DNA of 21,890 nt from CAZKTO01 sp964555685 (GTDB lineage: Bacteria; Chloroflexota; Dehalococcoidia; SHYB01), in NCBI GenBank assembly GCA_964555685.1, contig CAZKTO010000055.1:1-21890 (forward strand), given 5' to 3'. The notes under the pieces were generated by a model. It saw only the letters and a program-made list of their open reading frames with translations. It had not been told where the DNA came from and did no database searches. The position numbers and the translations under genes are program-made. Positions 6,910-14,126 of the stretch are shown here, piece by piece; position 1 is the stretch's first letter, and each line of letters opens with the position of its first letter.

Positions 6910-8787
6910 ATGTCCCGACTCACGCTTCGCCGCTGGTTCGCTCTTCTGGCCACGGCGGTCATCGCCAGCCTCGTCGTCGCCGCGTGCGGCGGAGGCGAGG
7001 AGGAGCCGACGCCCGTGCCGCCGACGGCCACCACGGCTCCGGCGCGCCCCACCACGGCGCCCCCCACAGCTACGACTGCGCCCCGGGTGGCCACAGCCAC
7101 GCCCGTGCCTCCGACACCCACGCCCACGCCGGTCCCGCCGACGCCCACGCCTGCCGCCCCGCAGCCCAAGCGCGGCGGCGTGCTGACCAGGGGCGGCTGG
7201 GTTGGCACTGGACTGACAGGCGTCGGCAAGTTCGTGCAAGACCCCAGCATAACCGGGCAACCGGCCGATTCGGCCGCCCTCATGATGATGAACCGCCTCA
7301 TGCGGCGCAACCCATACGATAAACAGAATTTGACGGGCGAGCTGGCCGATTCCTGGACCGTGAGCCAGGACGGCAGGACCTTCACGATGAACCTGGTCCG
7401 CAACGCCCGGTGGCACGACGGCCAGCCCTTCACCTCCAAGGACGTCAAGTTCACCTGGGACAACATGCTCACGCCTCCAGGGAGACGCGTCTCGACCTAC
7501 GCGCCCGGGTTCAGGCCGCGCATCAAGGCGTACCGGGCGCCCGACGACAACACCTTCGTCTTCGAGCTGAACGAGCCCAGCGCATCGTTCCTGACCGAGC
7601 TCAGCATCTGGACCCTCTTCGTCTACCCGGCGCACATTCCGATCGACGAAGAAGATGACAAGGGGATTGGCACCGGGCCCTTCAAGCTCAAGGACGTGCG
7701 TAAGGACGTATCCACGGAAGTGACCCGGAACGATGCCTACTTCAAGCGAGACGCCCAGGGCAACCAGCTCCCCTACCTGGACGGCGTGCTCTTCTTCAGG
7801 TTCCAGGACCTCGCCACGCAGCGCGCAGCGTTCCAGACGGGCCGCATCAAGTTCCTGGACGTCCACCAGACGCCGTCCATCGAAAGCTTCCAGCCAGAAC
7901 TGGAGAAGGCCCTTCCGGGCGTGCAGCTCGACTTCTTCGTGCAGGGCTACTTCGGCCCGCACTTCCGGAACGCGCCGCCGTTCGATAACCCCAAGGTGCG
8001 CCAGGCCATGGACCTGTGGGTCGATAGGAAGACCATGATCGACGTAGGCTACGGCGGCCGCGGCTCCTACTACGACGCCAGCCTGATCCCCCAGGAGCTG
8101 GGCGGGAAGTGGGGCCTGCCGCCGGAGGAGATCATGGCCCGGCCCGGCTACCGGCTCCTGGACAAGAGCGGCAAGCTGGTGAACAGCCTGGCGGAGCTTC
8201 AGGCCAAGCGCGCCGAGCTCGTGAAAGACCCCGCCGACCGGGCCCGGGCGAAGCAGCTCCTGGCCGAGGCCGGCATCAAGCCGGGCGACGTGAAGATCAC
8301 CCTCATCGTGCAGTCGTTCGAGGTCCAGCGGGGCGGGCCGGTCTTCCTCAGCCAGATGAGCGAGCTCTTCGGCGCAACCTGGGAGTTGAAACCGGAGCTG
8401 AACCAGGCCATCTACACGCAGGCCTTGCGCGGCGGAACCTTCCAGATGATGTTCGGCGCCTTCACTGGCTACTCGCTGGATGACCCGGCGTTCGAGACCG
8501 TGCAGGGCGGCTGGCTCAGCACCACCCCCACCTACCTGGGCCGCGGCTTCCCGCCCAACGCGGAGATCGACCGGCTGTTCAACGAGCAGGCGGTGGCGCT
8601 GGACCCGGCGAAGCGCCGCGACCTCAACTGGCAGCTGCAGCGGGCCATCCTCAATAGCGGCGTCGCCATCGTCACCAGCGATGCGGTGGGCTTCGGCGCC
8701 GCCGCGCCGGACCTGCGCAACCTGCCCGACGCCGTGGCGGCCCAGGGCAACACCTTTGACCTGGAGCGCGTGTGGATCGACCGATAG
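6910..8787 (+). CDS. ABC transporter substrate-binding lipoprotein, family 5
   Basis: This 625-residue extracytoplasmic solute-binding protein is related to the one at 3161-4930. The signal peptide ends in VVAAC (Cys26), followed by a long Thr/Pro/Ala linker (about 31-86) and a domain starting KRGGVLTRGG. The family motif ARWHDGQPFTSKDVKFTW is clear. Ligand unknown. ATG6910 is set by AGGAGG 6 nt upstream. No permease or ATPase genes follow. Instead two family-2 amidohydrolases lie downstream on the same strand, which suggests the ligand, or a product of it, may be hydrolysed by them. A stable hairpin (8814-8857) separates it from the next gene and could lower or stabilise parts of a shared transcript. 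Confidence 0.92.
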   Translation: MSRLTLRRWFALLATAVIASLVVAACGGGEEEPTPVPPTATTAPARPTTAPPTATTAPRVATATPVPPTPTPTPVPPTPTPAAPQPKRGGVLTRGGWVGTGLTGVGKFVQDPSITGQPADSAALMMMNRLMRRNPYDKQNLTGELADSWTVSQDGRTFTMNLVRNARWHDGQPFTSKDVKFTWDNMLTPPGRRVSTYAPGFRPRIKAYRAPDDNTFVFELNEPSASFLTELSIWTLFVYPAHIPIDEEDDKGIGTGPFKLKDVRKDVSTEVTRNDAYFKRDAQGNQLPYLDGVLFFRFQDLATQRAAFQTGRIKFLDVHQTPSIESFQPELEKALPGVQLDFFVQGYFGPHFRNAPPFDNPKVRQAMDLWVDRKTMIDVGYGGRGSYYDASLIPQELGGKWGLPPEEIMARPGYRLLDKSGKLVNSLAELQAKRAELVKDPADRARAKQLLAEAGIKPGDVKITLIVQSFEVQRGGPVFLSQMSELFGATWELKPELNQAIYTQALRGGTFQMMFGAFTGYSLDDPAFETVQGGWLSTTPTYLGRGFPPNAEIDRLFNEQAVALDPAKRRDLNWQLQRAILNSGVAIVTSDAVGFGAAAPDLRNLPDAVAAQGNTFDLERVWIDR

Positions 8788-8813
8788 GGCTACACAAGCC
8801 GAGGTAACGACAT

Positions 8814-8857
8814 GCAGGCCCGCCCGTGGTAGCATGAGCCATCATGGGCGGGCCTGC
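8814..8857 (+). repeat. Long intergenic hairpin
   Basis: GCAGGCCCGCCC (8814-8825) pairs perfectly with 8846-8857, and the stem can extend by five pairs including G-U. It lies between the SBP stop (8787) and the amidohydrolase start (8879), leaving the downstream ribosome binding region free. No T tract follows, so an mRNA-processing or stability element is as likely as a terminator. Confidence 0.6.
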
Positions 8858-8878
8858 CCGTAACCAGGGGGTAAGAAG

Positions 8879-10300
8879 ATGACCACCGCAACCAAGAAGG
8901 ACCAGGCCGCGCGAATCAAAAAGACCTTCCCGGTCTTCGACTGCGACGCTCACATCAACGATCCCCTCGAGATCTGGACGAAGTACGTCGAGCCGCAGGA
9001 CCGGGACCTGGTCAAGCGCTCCTATTGGAAGGACGAGCGGCACACCATCCTCAACGGCCGCACCGAGGTCCTGGGCGGCGCCAACTACGACTTCCCCACC
9101 TACAACCCCATCTGCATCGCCGGGCCGCAGATGAACAAGCGCATCATGCGGCGGCTCCAGCAGATGCCCCTGACGCCCGAGCAGAAGGACTATCTGGAGC
9201 ACAAGGGGGCCACCAACGCCCACGCCCGGATCAAGGAGATGGACCTCATGGGGATCGACCAGGTGCTGGTCATCCCCACGATGATGGTCGCGCATCTCCC
9301 GTACATCGAGAGCGCCGAGGGGGCCTACGCCTTCGCCCGGGCCTACAACAACTGGGCCGAGGACTGGTGCAAGGCGGTGCCAGACCGCCTCTTCCCCGCC
9401 GGCTACCTGCCCATCCAGAGCCCCATCTTCGCCGCGGACGAGCTGCGCCGCATCGCCCAGAAGAAGTTCCCGGTGGCCCTGGCCCGCCCCATCGACGCGC
9501 GAGGCCACTACCCCAACAAGCTCTTCCCCGTCAACATGGCGGCCTCCACGGCCACCATGGACAAGCTCTTCCGTACCTTCGAGGAGACACAGGTGGTCCT
9601 GGGGATGCACACCTTCCCCGCCGTCACCTCCGAGCCCAGCGACACCATGGTCTCGCCCGGCGAGCTCATCACCAAGTCCGGCGAGGGGACGCAACGGATG
9701 GTGGACAGCCAGTCCATGAGCTTCGTCTTCGAGGGGATGACCTGGCTGACCCAGATCCTCCTCTCGGGCTTCCTGGACCGGTACCCCAAGCTCAAGATGA
9801 CCATCTTCGAGTCCAACGCCTCGTGGCTCGTGGCGCTGCTGGAGCGGTGCGACCGCTACTTCAAGCTCTACCGCAACGAGCGGATCATGCCCGCCAAGCG
9901 GACGCCCACCGAGGCCTTCTACGACCAGTGCCTCATCTCCTTCGAGTCCGACGAGACGCCGGTCTTCCGCCAGTGGGACCGGTACGAGAACATCGCCATC
10001 TGGGCCTCGGACTGCTACCACCACGACGGGGCTGACTCCTGGAGCGCCATGCGGGAGATGGACAAAGCGGAGGTCCCGGCGGCCGCCCAGGTCAAGATGC
10101 TGGGCGGGAACACGGCACGGATGTACGGGATCCAACAGAAGGTCTTCGTGACGGAGGAGCCGCCGCCCATCCAGCGGCCCGCCTGGTTCCCCCAGGGCAA
10201 GGAGCTGGAGCAGTGGTGGGAGCGGGAGTCCAACCCGCGCAAGTACGGAGCGCACCTGGCGCCCTCGCCGATCGCCCAAGCGGGACGGCGCGCCTACTAG
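8879..10300 (+). CDS. Amidohydrolase family 2 protein
   Basis: This 473-residue cytoplasmic metal-dependent hydrolase or decarboxylase has the amidohydrolase TIM-barrel fold (ACMSD/LigW-like, Amidohydro_2). The metal-site start is VFDCDAHINDP near residue 20. DLMGIDQVLVIPT, then ARAYNNWAEDWC and a His-containing GMHTFPAV follow. The late catalytic Asp is in WASDCYHHDG (Asp378), the position of the family's S-D-x-x-H motif. It ends with MLGGNTARMYGI, the usual C-terminal helix motif. ATG8879 has a G-rich stretch and AAG upstream. It is a paralog of the next gene. The natural substrate cannot be deduced; proteins of this group act on aromatic acids and other carboxylates. Confidence 0.9.
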   Translation: MTTATKKDQAARIKKTFPVFDCDAHINDPLEIWTKYVEPQDRDLVKRSYWKDERHTILNGRTEVLGGANYDFPTYNPICIAGPQMNKRIMRRLQQMPLTPEQKDYLEHKGATNAHARIKEMDLMGIDQVLVIPTMMVAHLPYIESAEGAYAFARAYNNWAEDWCKAVPDRLFPAGYLPIQSPIFAADELRRIAQKKFPVALARPIDARGHYPNKLFPVNMAASTATMDKLFRTFEETQVVLGMHTFPAVTSEPSDTMVSPGELITKSGEGTQRMVDSQSMSFVFEGMTWLTQILLSGFLDRYPKLKMTIFESNASWLVALLERCDRYFKLYRNERIMPAKRTPTEAFYDQCLISFESDETPVFRQWDRYENIAIWASDCYHHDGADSWSAMREMDKAEVPAAAQVKMLGGNTARMYGIQQKVFVTEEPPPIQRPAWFPQGKELEQWWERESNPRKYGAHLAPSPIAQAGRRAY

Positions 10301-10336
10301 ACCCGCCGCCTTCGCCCGCTCACGTTCGCCCATGAA

Positions 10337-10370
10337 CCTCCTGGCTCCCACCGGCCCTCGGGCCAGGAGG
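10337..10370 (+). repeat. Intergenic hairpin
   Basis: CCTCCTGGC (10337-10345) and GCCAGGAGG (10362-10370) form a perfect 9-bp stem between the two amidohydrolase genes. There is no T tract after it, so it may attenuate or stabilise the transcript rather than end it. Confidence 0.5.
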
Positions 10371-10410
10371 CGCATCAGACCGATGACCTCTCTGGAGCAG
10401 GAGCAGCCCT

Positions 10411-11577
10411 ATGCCCGCCGATAACGCCGTCTTCGACGCCGACAGCCACGTCCTGGAGCCGCCCGCCATCTGGGACAGGTACCTGGACAAGGACTATCGC
10501 GTGGCGGGCCGGTCGGCCCTCTACTTCCACGCCGGCGAGTCGGGGAACACGACCGTCATCCTGAACGGCAAGGCCGGCCGGCCCATGAACCGCAGCCGCA
10601 TCCTCCGGCAGGCGGTGTGGAAGCCGGGCATGACGCCCGAGGCCATCGGATCGCTGGACCCAAGGAAGGGCGCGCCGATCAATCCCGGCGCCTGGGACGC
10701 CACAGCGCGTCTCAAGGACATGGACGCCATGGGGATCGGGCGGGCGCTCGTCTTCCCCACGGCCTTCGCCGAGTACTTCCCCGCCGTCGAGAACCCGGAC
10801 GTGGCCGCGGCCCTCGCCCGCGCCTACAACGACTGGGCCGCCGACTTCGCCAAGGCGGCGCCAGACCGGCTCTACCCGGCGGCGGTGCTGCCGATGCAGG
10901 ACGTGAGCTTCGCCATCGCCGAGGCCAAGCGCGCGGCGGGCAAGGGGTTCAAGGCCGCCGCCATCCGGCCCTCCTTCTTCAACGACCGTTTCATGTCCCA
11001 CCCGTCCTACGGCCCCTTCTGGAAGGAGCTGGAGACGCTGGGCCTGGCCGCGTTCATCCACGCCTCGCCGGGGAGCGCCAACGACGAGTGGACCTCCGAG
11101 GGCCCCTACGTCGAGCGGGTCGCCCAGGGCCTCATGATCGGCCACAACATCGCCGAGGCCGTCGCGCCCACGATGGACAACGCCATCGCGCTGACGGCCT
11201 TCGCGTTCTTCGGCCACATGGAGGAGTACCCCAAGCTGAAGCTGGCCTTCGCCCACGGCGGGGCCGCGTGGGTGACGCTGGCGCTCGAGAAGGCCGAGAC
11301 CTACATCTCGCTCCTCAGCAATATCCGGGACGTGAGCCTGGAGCCCGAGCACGTCTTCTTCGAGCGGCCGTCGCTGGTGACGTGGGACGCCTGGGAGAGC
11401 ACCATCGCCCGGATGCCGGACGTCTATGGCTCGGTCGCGGCGTGGGGCTCCCGCTACCCGCAGCACGATACGACGACGCCAGCCGAGGCGCGCGGGACGC
11501 TGCAGAAGTACGGCGCGGCGGGAGACGTGGCCACGGGCCTGATGGGCGGGAATGTGGCGCGGTTTTTGGGGGTGTAG
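10411..11577 (+). CDS. Amidohydrolase family 2 protein with altered site
   Basis: This 388-residue paralog of the preceding gene has the same barrel motifs: VFDADSHVLEPPAIW at the N-terminus, MDAMGIGRALVFPT, ARAYNDWAADF, a His in AAFIHASPG, LAFAHGGAAW, and a closing GLMGGNVARFLGV. The late motif that normally carries a catalytic or metal-binding Asp (SDxPH type) reads WGSRYPQHD here, with Arg348 where the paralog has Asp378. This may change or abolish metal-dependent catalysis. ATG10411 follows a GGAGCAGGAG stretch. It is probably transcribed with the upstream amidohydrolase, 110 bp away, across a hairpin. Confidence 0.88.
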   Translation: MPADNAVFDADSHVLEPPAIWDRYLDKDYRVAGRSALYFHAGESGNTTVILNGKAGRPMNRSRILRQAVWKPGMTPEAIGSLDPRKGAPINPGAWDATARLKDMDAMGIGRALVFPTAFAEYFPAVENPDVAAALARAYNDWAADFAKAAPDRLYPAAVLPMQDVSFAIAEAKRAAGKGFKAAAIRPSFFNDRFMSHPSYGPFWKELETLGLAAFIHASPGSANDEWTSEGPYVERVAQGLMIGHNIAEAVAPTMDNAIALTAFAFFGHMEEYPKLKLAFAHGGAAWVTLALEKAETYISLLSNIRDVSLEPEHVFFERPSLVTWDAWESTIARMPDVYGSVAAWGSRYPQHDTTTPAEARGTLQKYGAAGDVATGLMGGNVARFLGV

Positions 11578-11595
11578 GGTGTAGCCCTCACCCCC
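11568..11595. repeat. Hairpin between convergent genes
   Basis: GGGGGTG (11568-11574) with AGGG (11576-11579) pairs with CCCT (11585-11588) and CACCCCC (11589-11595), leaving one bulged T. It overlaps the stop codon of the plus-strand amidohydrolase and faces the convergent gene ending at 11643. It could impede transcription from both sides, but no T tail is present. Confidence 0.4.
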
Positions 11596-11642
11596 CGCCC
11601 CCCGCCCCAACTACACCCAACGCCCGCGAACGAGTTGCGCCG

Positions 11643-12326
11643 CTACTGCAACGGCGAGAAGGGCAGTGGCAGCAGGAAGCGGTCCTGCCACTCGTCGCGC
11701 CACTGCCAACCCTTCTCCATCCAGCCGCCGATCTCGGGCAGCGGGCGTCCCGGGTCCATCCAGTTCTTGGGCTCGAAGAGGCCGGGGCGGCCCTCCTCAT
11801 AGGAGACGAGCCAGTTGAGCTCCCGCGGCCTGGTGTGCGTGCGGAACACCCCATCGATGCGCCAGCCGGCGCTGTTCCACGCGGGCAGGCCCTCCACCGC
11901 CAGCTGCGCCAGGTACTCGACCATCTTGCCGGGCCGGACCTGCATGACCTCGTGATAGTAGAGGCGCCGGCGGCGCGGGCCCTTGGGCGGCCCGGGCTCC
12001 GGACCGGGGACGACGGGCACCGGCGCCATCAGGGCGCCCTGCAGGCTCTCCACCATCCCATCGAGCTCCTTGCGGAGCGCGGCGCCATCGGGCTGGACCT
12101 GCGGCGCTCGCAGGAGCCAGCCGTCGTCCGAGAAGGCCTCGGCCCGCTCGACGCGCCAGAGGAAGTAGAGCTCCCGGATGGAGAGCTGCACCTCCCACGC
12201 GCCGATGAGGCTCAGGCCGGCCCTGGCGAGGAGCGGCACGCCGCGCCGGCCAAAGGTCTCGACGAACTGGTCCGTCTTGCCCTGAGTGGTCCGGACGAAC
12301 TGCTGGAGATAGAGCGCCGACACCAT
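11643..12326 (-). CDS. NIPSNAP-like protein with duplicated domain
   Basis: This 227-residue protein has two similar halves, each like a small dimeric alpha/beta-barrel (NIPSNAP/Dabb) domain. The first has LYLQQFVRTTQGKTDQFVE at about residues 5-24; the second has LYYHEVMQVRPGKMVEYLA at about 122-140. Each half then has a 'G...G.W......REL' segment followed by a Trp/Leu-rich strand. A Pro/Gly/Arg linker (about 102-120) joins them. No signal peptide is present. ATG12326 is set by AGGAGG 5 nt upstream, and a strong promoter lies at 12398-12426. NIPSNAP-like proteins have no single defined reaction, so only the fold is proposed. Confidence 0.8.
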   Translation of the reverse strand: MVSALYLQQFVRTTQGKTDQFVETFGRRGVPLLARAGLSLIGAWEVQLSIRELYFLWRVERAEAFSDDGWLLRAPQVQPDGAALRKELDGMVESLQGALMAPVPVVPGPEPGPPKGPRRRRLYYHEVMQVRPGKMVEYLAQLAVEGLPAWNSAGWRIDGVFRTHTRPRELNWLVSYEEGRPGLFEPKNWMDPGRPLPEIGGWMEKGWQWRDEWQDRFLLPLPFSPLQ

Positions 12327-12397
12327 GAGCGCCTCCTGGGGCCCAGCGGCAGGGGCCTGACCTCCCGGCGATGCGGCCCGGCATCAGGGCCACGCCG

Positions 12398-12426
12398 ATT
12401 TTAGAGGGGGACCCGGTGACCGTCAA
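12398..12426 (-). promoter_or_regulatory. Sigma70-type promoter of NIPSNAP-like gene
   Basis: On the minus strand -35 TTGACG (12426-12421, 5/6), a 17-nt spacer and -10 TAAAAT (12403-12398, 5/6) precede the gene starting at 12326. The leader is about 65 nt. Confidence 0.7.
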
Positions 12427-12458
12427 CCACCTTGGCATAGAGCGGCGCCGCGCGGCTC

Positions 12459-13364
12459 CTACCGGACGAGACGGCCGGGATAGAGGGCCTCGATGACGCG
12501 GCGGATGCCCTCCTCCACCGAGACCTTGGGCTCGCCCAGGATGCGGCGCATGAGCGTCGTATCGGCGTGGACGGCCCGGTGGGCGTTCCGGTCGTGGACG
12601 ATCTTGGGCGCCGTGCCCAGGGAGCGCCCGATGATCTGGATGTAGTCCTCGAAGGAGATGAGGCGCGTCCCGGCGACGTTCACAATAGTCGGAGGGACGG
12701 TGGCCTTGCCCGCGGCGGCCTCGGCCAGCTCCACGAAGTCGGTGACGTAGAGGGGGCAGGAGAGGTTTGGGCCGTCCGGGTGAAGCGGGACCGGCTTGCC
12801 CTCGGCGACGAGCCGGATGCGGTTGGTGACGGGCCCGCCGCGGGGACCGTACGTCTGGAAGATCCGCAGGAAGATGGCCGGGATACCCCAGAGCCGGCAG
12901 GCGAAGGTCGCCACCACCTCGCCCGAGAACTTGGCGACGCTATAGGTCCCGTCCTCGTCGCCGATGGGGTCCGATTCGACGATGGCCCGGCGCTGGTAGC
13001 GGTAAACGGAGCCGCTGGAGGCCTGGACGAAGGCCTTGACCTTGGGCCACCGCCGCATCAGCCGGCCCAGGCTGTAGGCGTTCACCTCATAGGTGTAGGC
13101 AGGGTCCTTGTCCGCGTCCCGTCGCACCACGGCGCCCAGGTTAAAGACGTAGTCGATGTCGCCGGGCAGGTCGTCGAAGGAGTCCCGGCCCAGGTCTCGC
13201 TGGACGACGATAACGCCGGCCGACTCGAGGAAGCCCCTGGCGGCGGGGTCGGAGAAGCGGGCCAGGCCGTAGACGGTGTTGTGGCGGGAGAGGTCGCGGG
13301 CCAGCTCGCCGCCCAGGGCTCCCGAGGCGCCGGTGACGAGGACCTTTTGACCGGAGAGTTGCAC
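12459..13364 (-). CDS. NAD-dependent epimerase/dehydratase
   Basis: This 301-residue extended short-chain dehydrogenase of the sugar-nucleotide epimerase type probably acts in the cytoplasm. The N-terminal dinucleotide-binding motif TGASGALGG (about 11-19) follows a first beta strand. The catalytic set is visible: SSGSVY, then the YxxxK pair in YSVAK. RIFQTYGPRG is the usual substrate-loop segment. The start is GTG13364, directly before the Rossmann strand; no good ribosome binding site is visible, so a slightly different start is possible. It has its own promoter at 13437-13464. The substrate, perhaps a nucleotide sugar, cannot be fixed, and no other cell-envelope sugar genes are nearby. Confidence 0.9.
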   Translation of the reverse strand: MQLSGQKVLVTGASGALGGELARDLSRHNTVYGLARFSDPAARGFLESAGVIVVQRDLGRDSFDDLPGDIDYVFNLGAVVRRDADKDPAYTYEVNAYSLGRLMRRWPKVKAFVQASSGSVYRYQRRAIVESDPIGDEDGTYSVAKFSGEVVATFACRLWGIPAIFLRIFQTYGPRGGPVTNRIRLVAEGKPVPLHPDGPNLSCPLYVTDFVELAEAAAGKATVPPTIVNVAGTRLISFEDYIQIIGRSLGTAPKIVHDRNAHRAVHADTTLMRRILGEPKVSVEEGIRRVIEALYPGRLVR

Positions 13365-13383
13365 AGCGGTCTGCCCTCACCCA

Positions 13384-13418
13384 CCCCGGCCCGTCGGGGC
13401 GCCCCCTCTCCCCGAGAG
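13384..13418. repeat. Palindromic repeat in epimerase leader
   Basis: Three short overlapping palindromes lie in the leader of the epimerase gene: CCCCG/CGGGG (13384-13388 with 13395-13399), GGGGCGCCCC (13396-13405) and CTCTC/GAGAG (13406-13410 with 13414-13418). They are of the same G/C-rich style as those at 4971 and 6448-6678. Confidence 0.5.
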
Positions 13419-13436
13419 AGCTTTGTCTCAAATGTC

Positions 13437-13464
13437 ATTCTAGGCGCCTATCGTATATCGTCAA
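13437..13464 (-). promoter_or_regulatory. Sigma70-type promoter of epimerase gene
   Basis: On the minus strand -35 TTGACG (13464-13459), a 16-nt spacer and -10 TAGAAT (13442-13437) each match 5 of 6 consensus bases. The -35 overlaps the stop codon of the upstream gene ending at 13461, so this marks where the gas-vesicle-type cluster ends and a separate transcript begins. Confidence 0.65.
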
Positions 13465-14126
13465 CCTTCAGCCCCACAATCCTCAACTGGGGCGGCGACA
13501 TAGGTTGCCAGGGTAGCCAGTCTCCCAGGATCGTCTCCTAACAGGAGCTCCTGAATGTAGAGACGGAGTCGCTCCGGGTCCTTAGCTCGTTGCACCAAGA
13601 TGTCATCTGCCAGGCTGGGACGCACATCATGCCCGGCGCCAATGAACAGTACGCCCACCTCTCCTTCCCGCAATGTAGCGTTTATCGCCTGAGCGATGTT
13701 GGCGTCCCGCCGTTCCAGGAGGCGCCTCCGCTGCCCAGGAGATACCTGCTGGCGCCCGGGACTCCGTAAGCTTTCCTGCTCCTGCTGGAGGAGGGCGAGG
13801 TCTTCCGTCGCTTGAAGTACGGCTCCCCTGTCAAGCAGCGCGAGGACGAGCTGGTAGTTCCTGCTGCCGCGCCTGGTCCCTTCCTCAACGATGCGCCTGC
13901 CAAGAGCGCCGTCTGCCGCCATGCCGTCCTGGTACACCCGCACCTTCCGAGGATCAAACCTGCGCAAGGAGCGTTCCACACTCTCCCAGAAGCCTCGCAC
14001 CGTCTCCTGGTGCAGGGCCCAGCGATGCTCTCCCGCCAGGGTCGAGCTGCCTCGGGCAAGGTCAGGCCCGGCGCTGCCCAGGTCTGCCTCCTCGTGGATA
14101 ATTGGTATGTACAGGAGCCTCCTCAT
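13461..14126 (-). CDS. Unknown protein coupled to the AAA ATPase
   Basis: This 221-residue soluble protein starts MRRLLYIPIIHEEADLG. No known motif is obvious. It contains KVRVYQDGMAADG (about 60-72), a Gln/Glu/Arg-rich helical stretch (about 105-140) and VGVLFIGAGHDVRPSL, followed by a leucine-rich helix. The start ATG overlaps the stop of the CDC48-like gene by one base (TGATG), so translation is probably coupled and the protein is likely a partner or adaptor of that ATPase. This is inference from the overlap. I do not recognise the family. Confidence 0.82.
   Translation of the reverse strand: MRRLLYIPIIHEEADLGSAGPDLARGSSTLAGEHRWALHQETVRGFWESVERSLRRFDPRKVRVYQDGMAADGALGRRIVEEGTRRGSRNYQLVLALLDRGAVLQATEDLALLQQEQESLRSPGRQQVSPGQRRRLLERRDANIAQAINATLREGEVGVLFIGAGHDVRPSLADDILVQRAKDPERLRLYIQELLLGDDPGRLATLATYVAAPVEDCGAEG

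Noticed and set aside
6799..8835. 678-codon minus-strand open frame
   Set aside because: Antisense to the solute-binding protein at 6910-8787, which has a signal peptide, lipobox, promoter and ribosome binding site.
8672..10375. 567-codon minus-strand open frame
   Set aside because: Complementary to the first amidohydrolase in full; composition typical of an antisense frame of a GC-rich gene.
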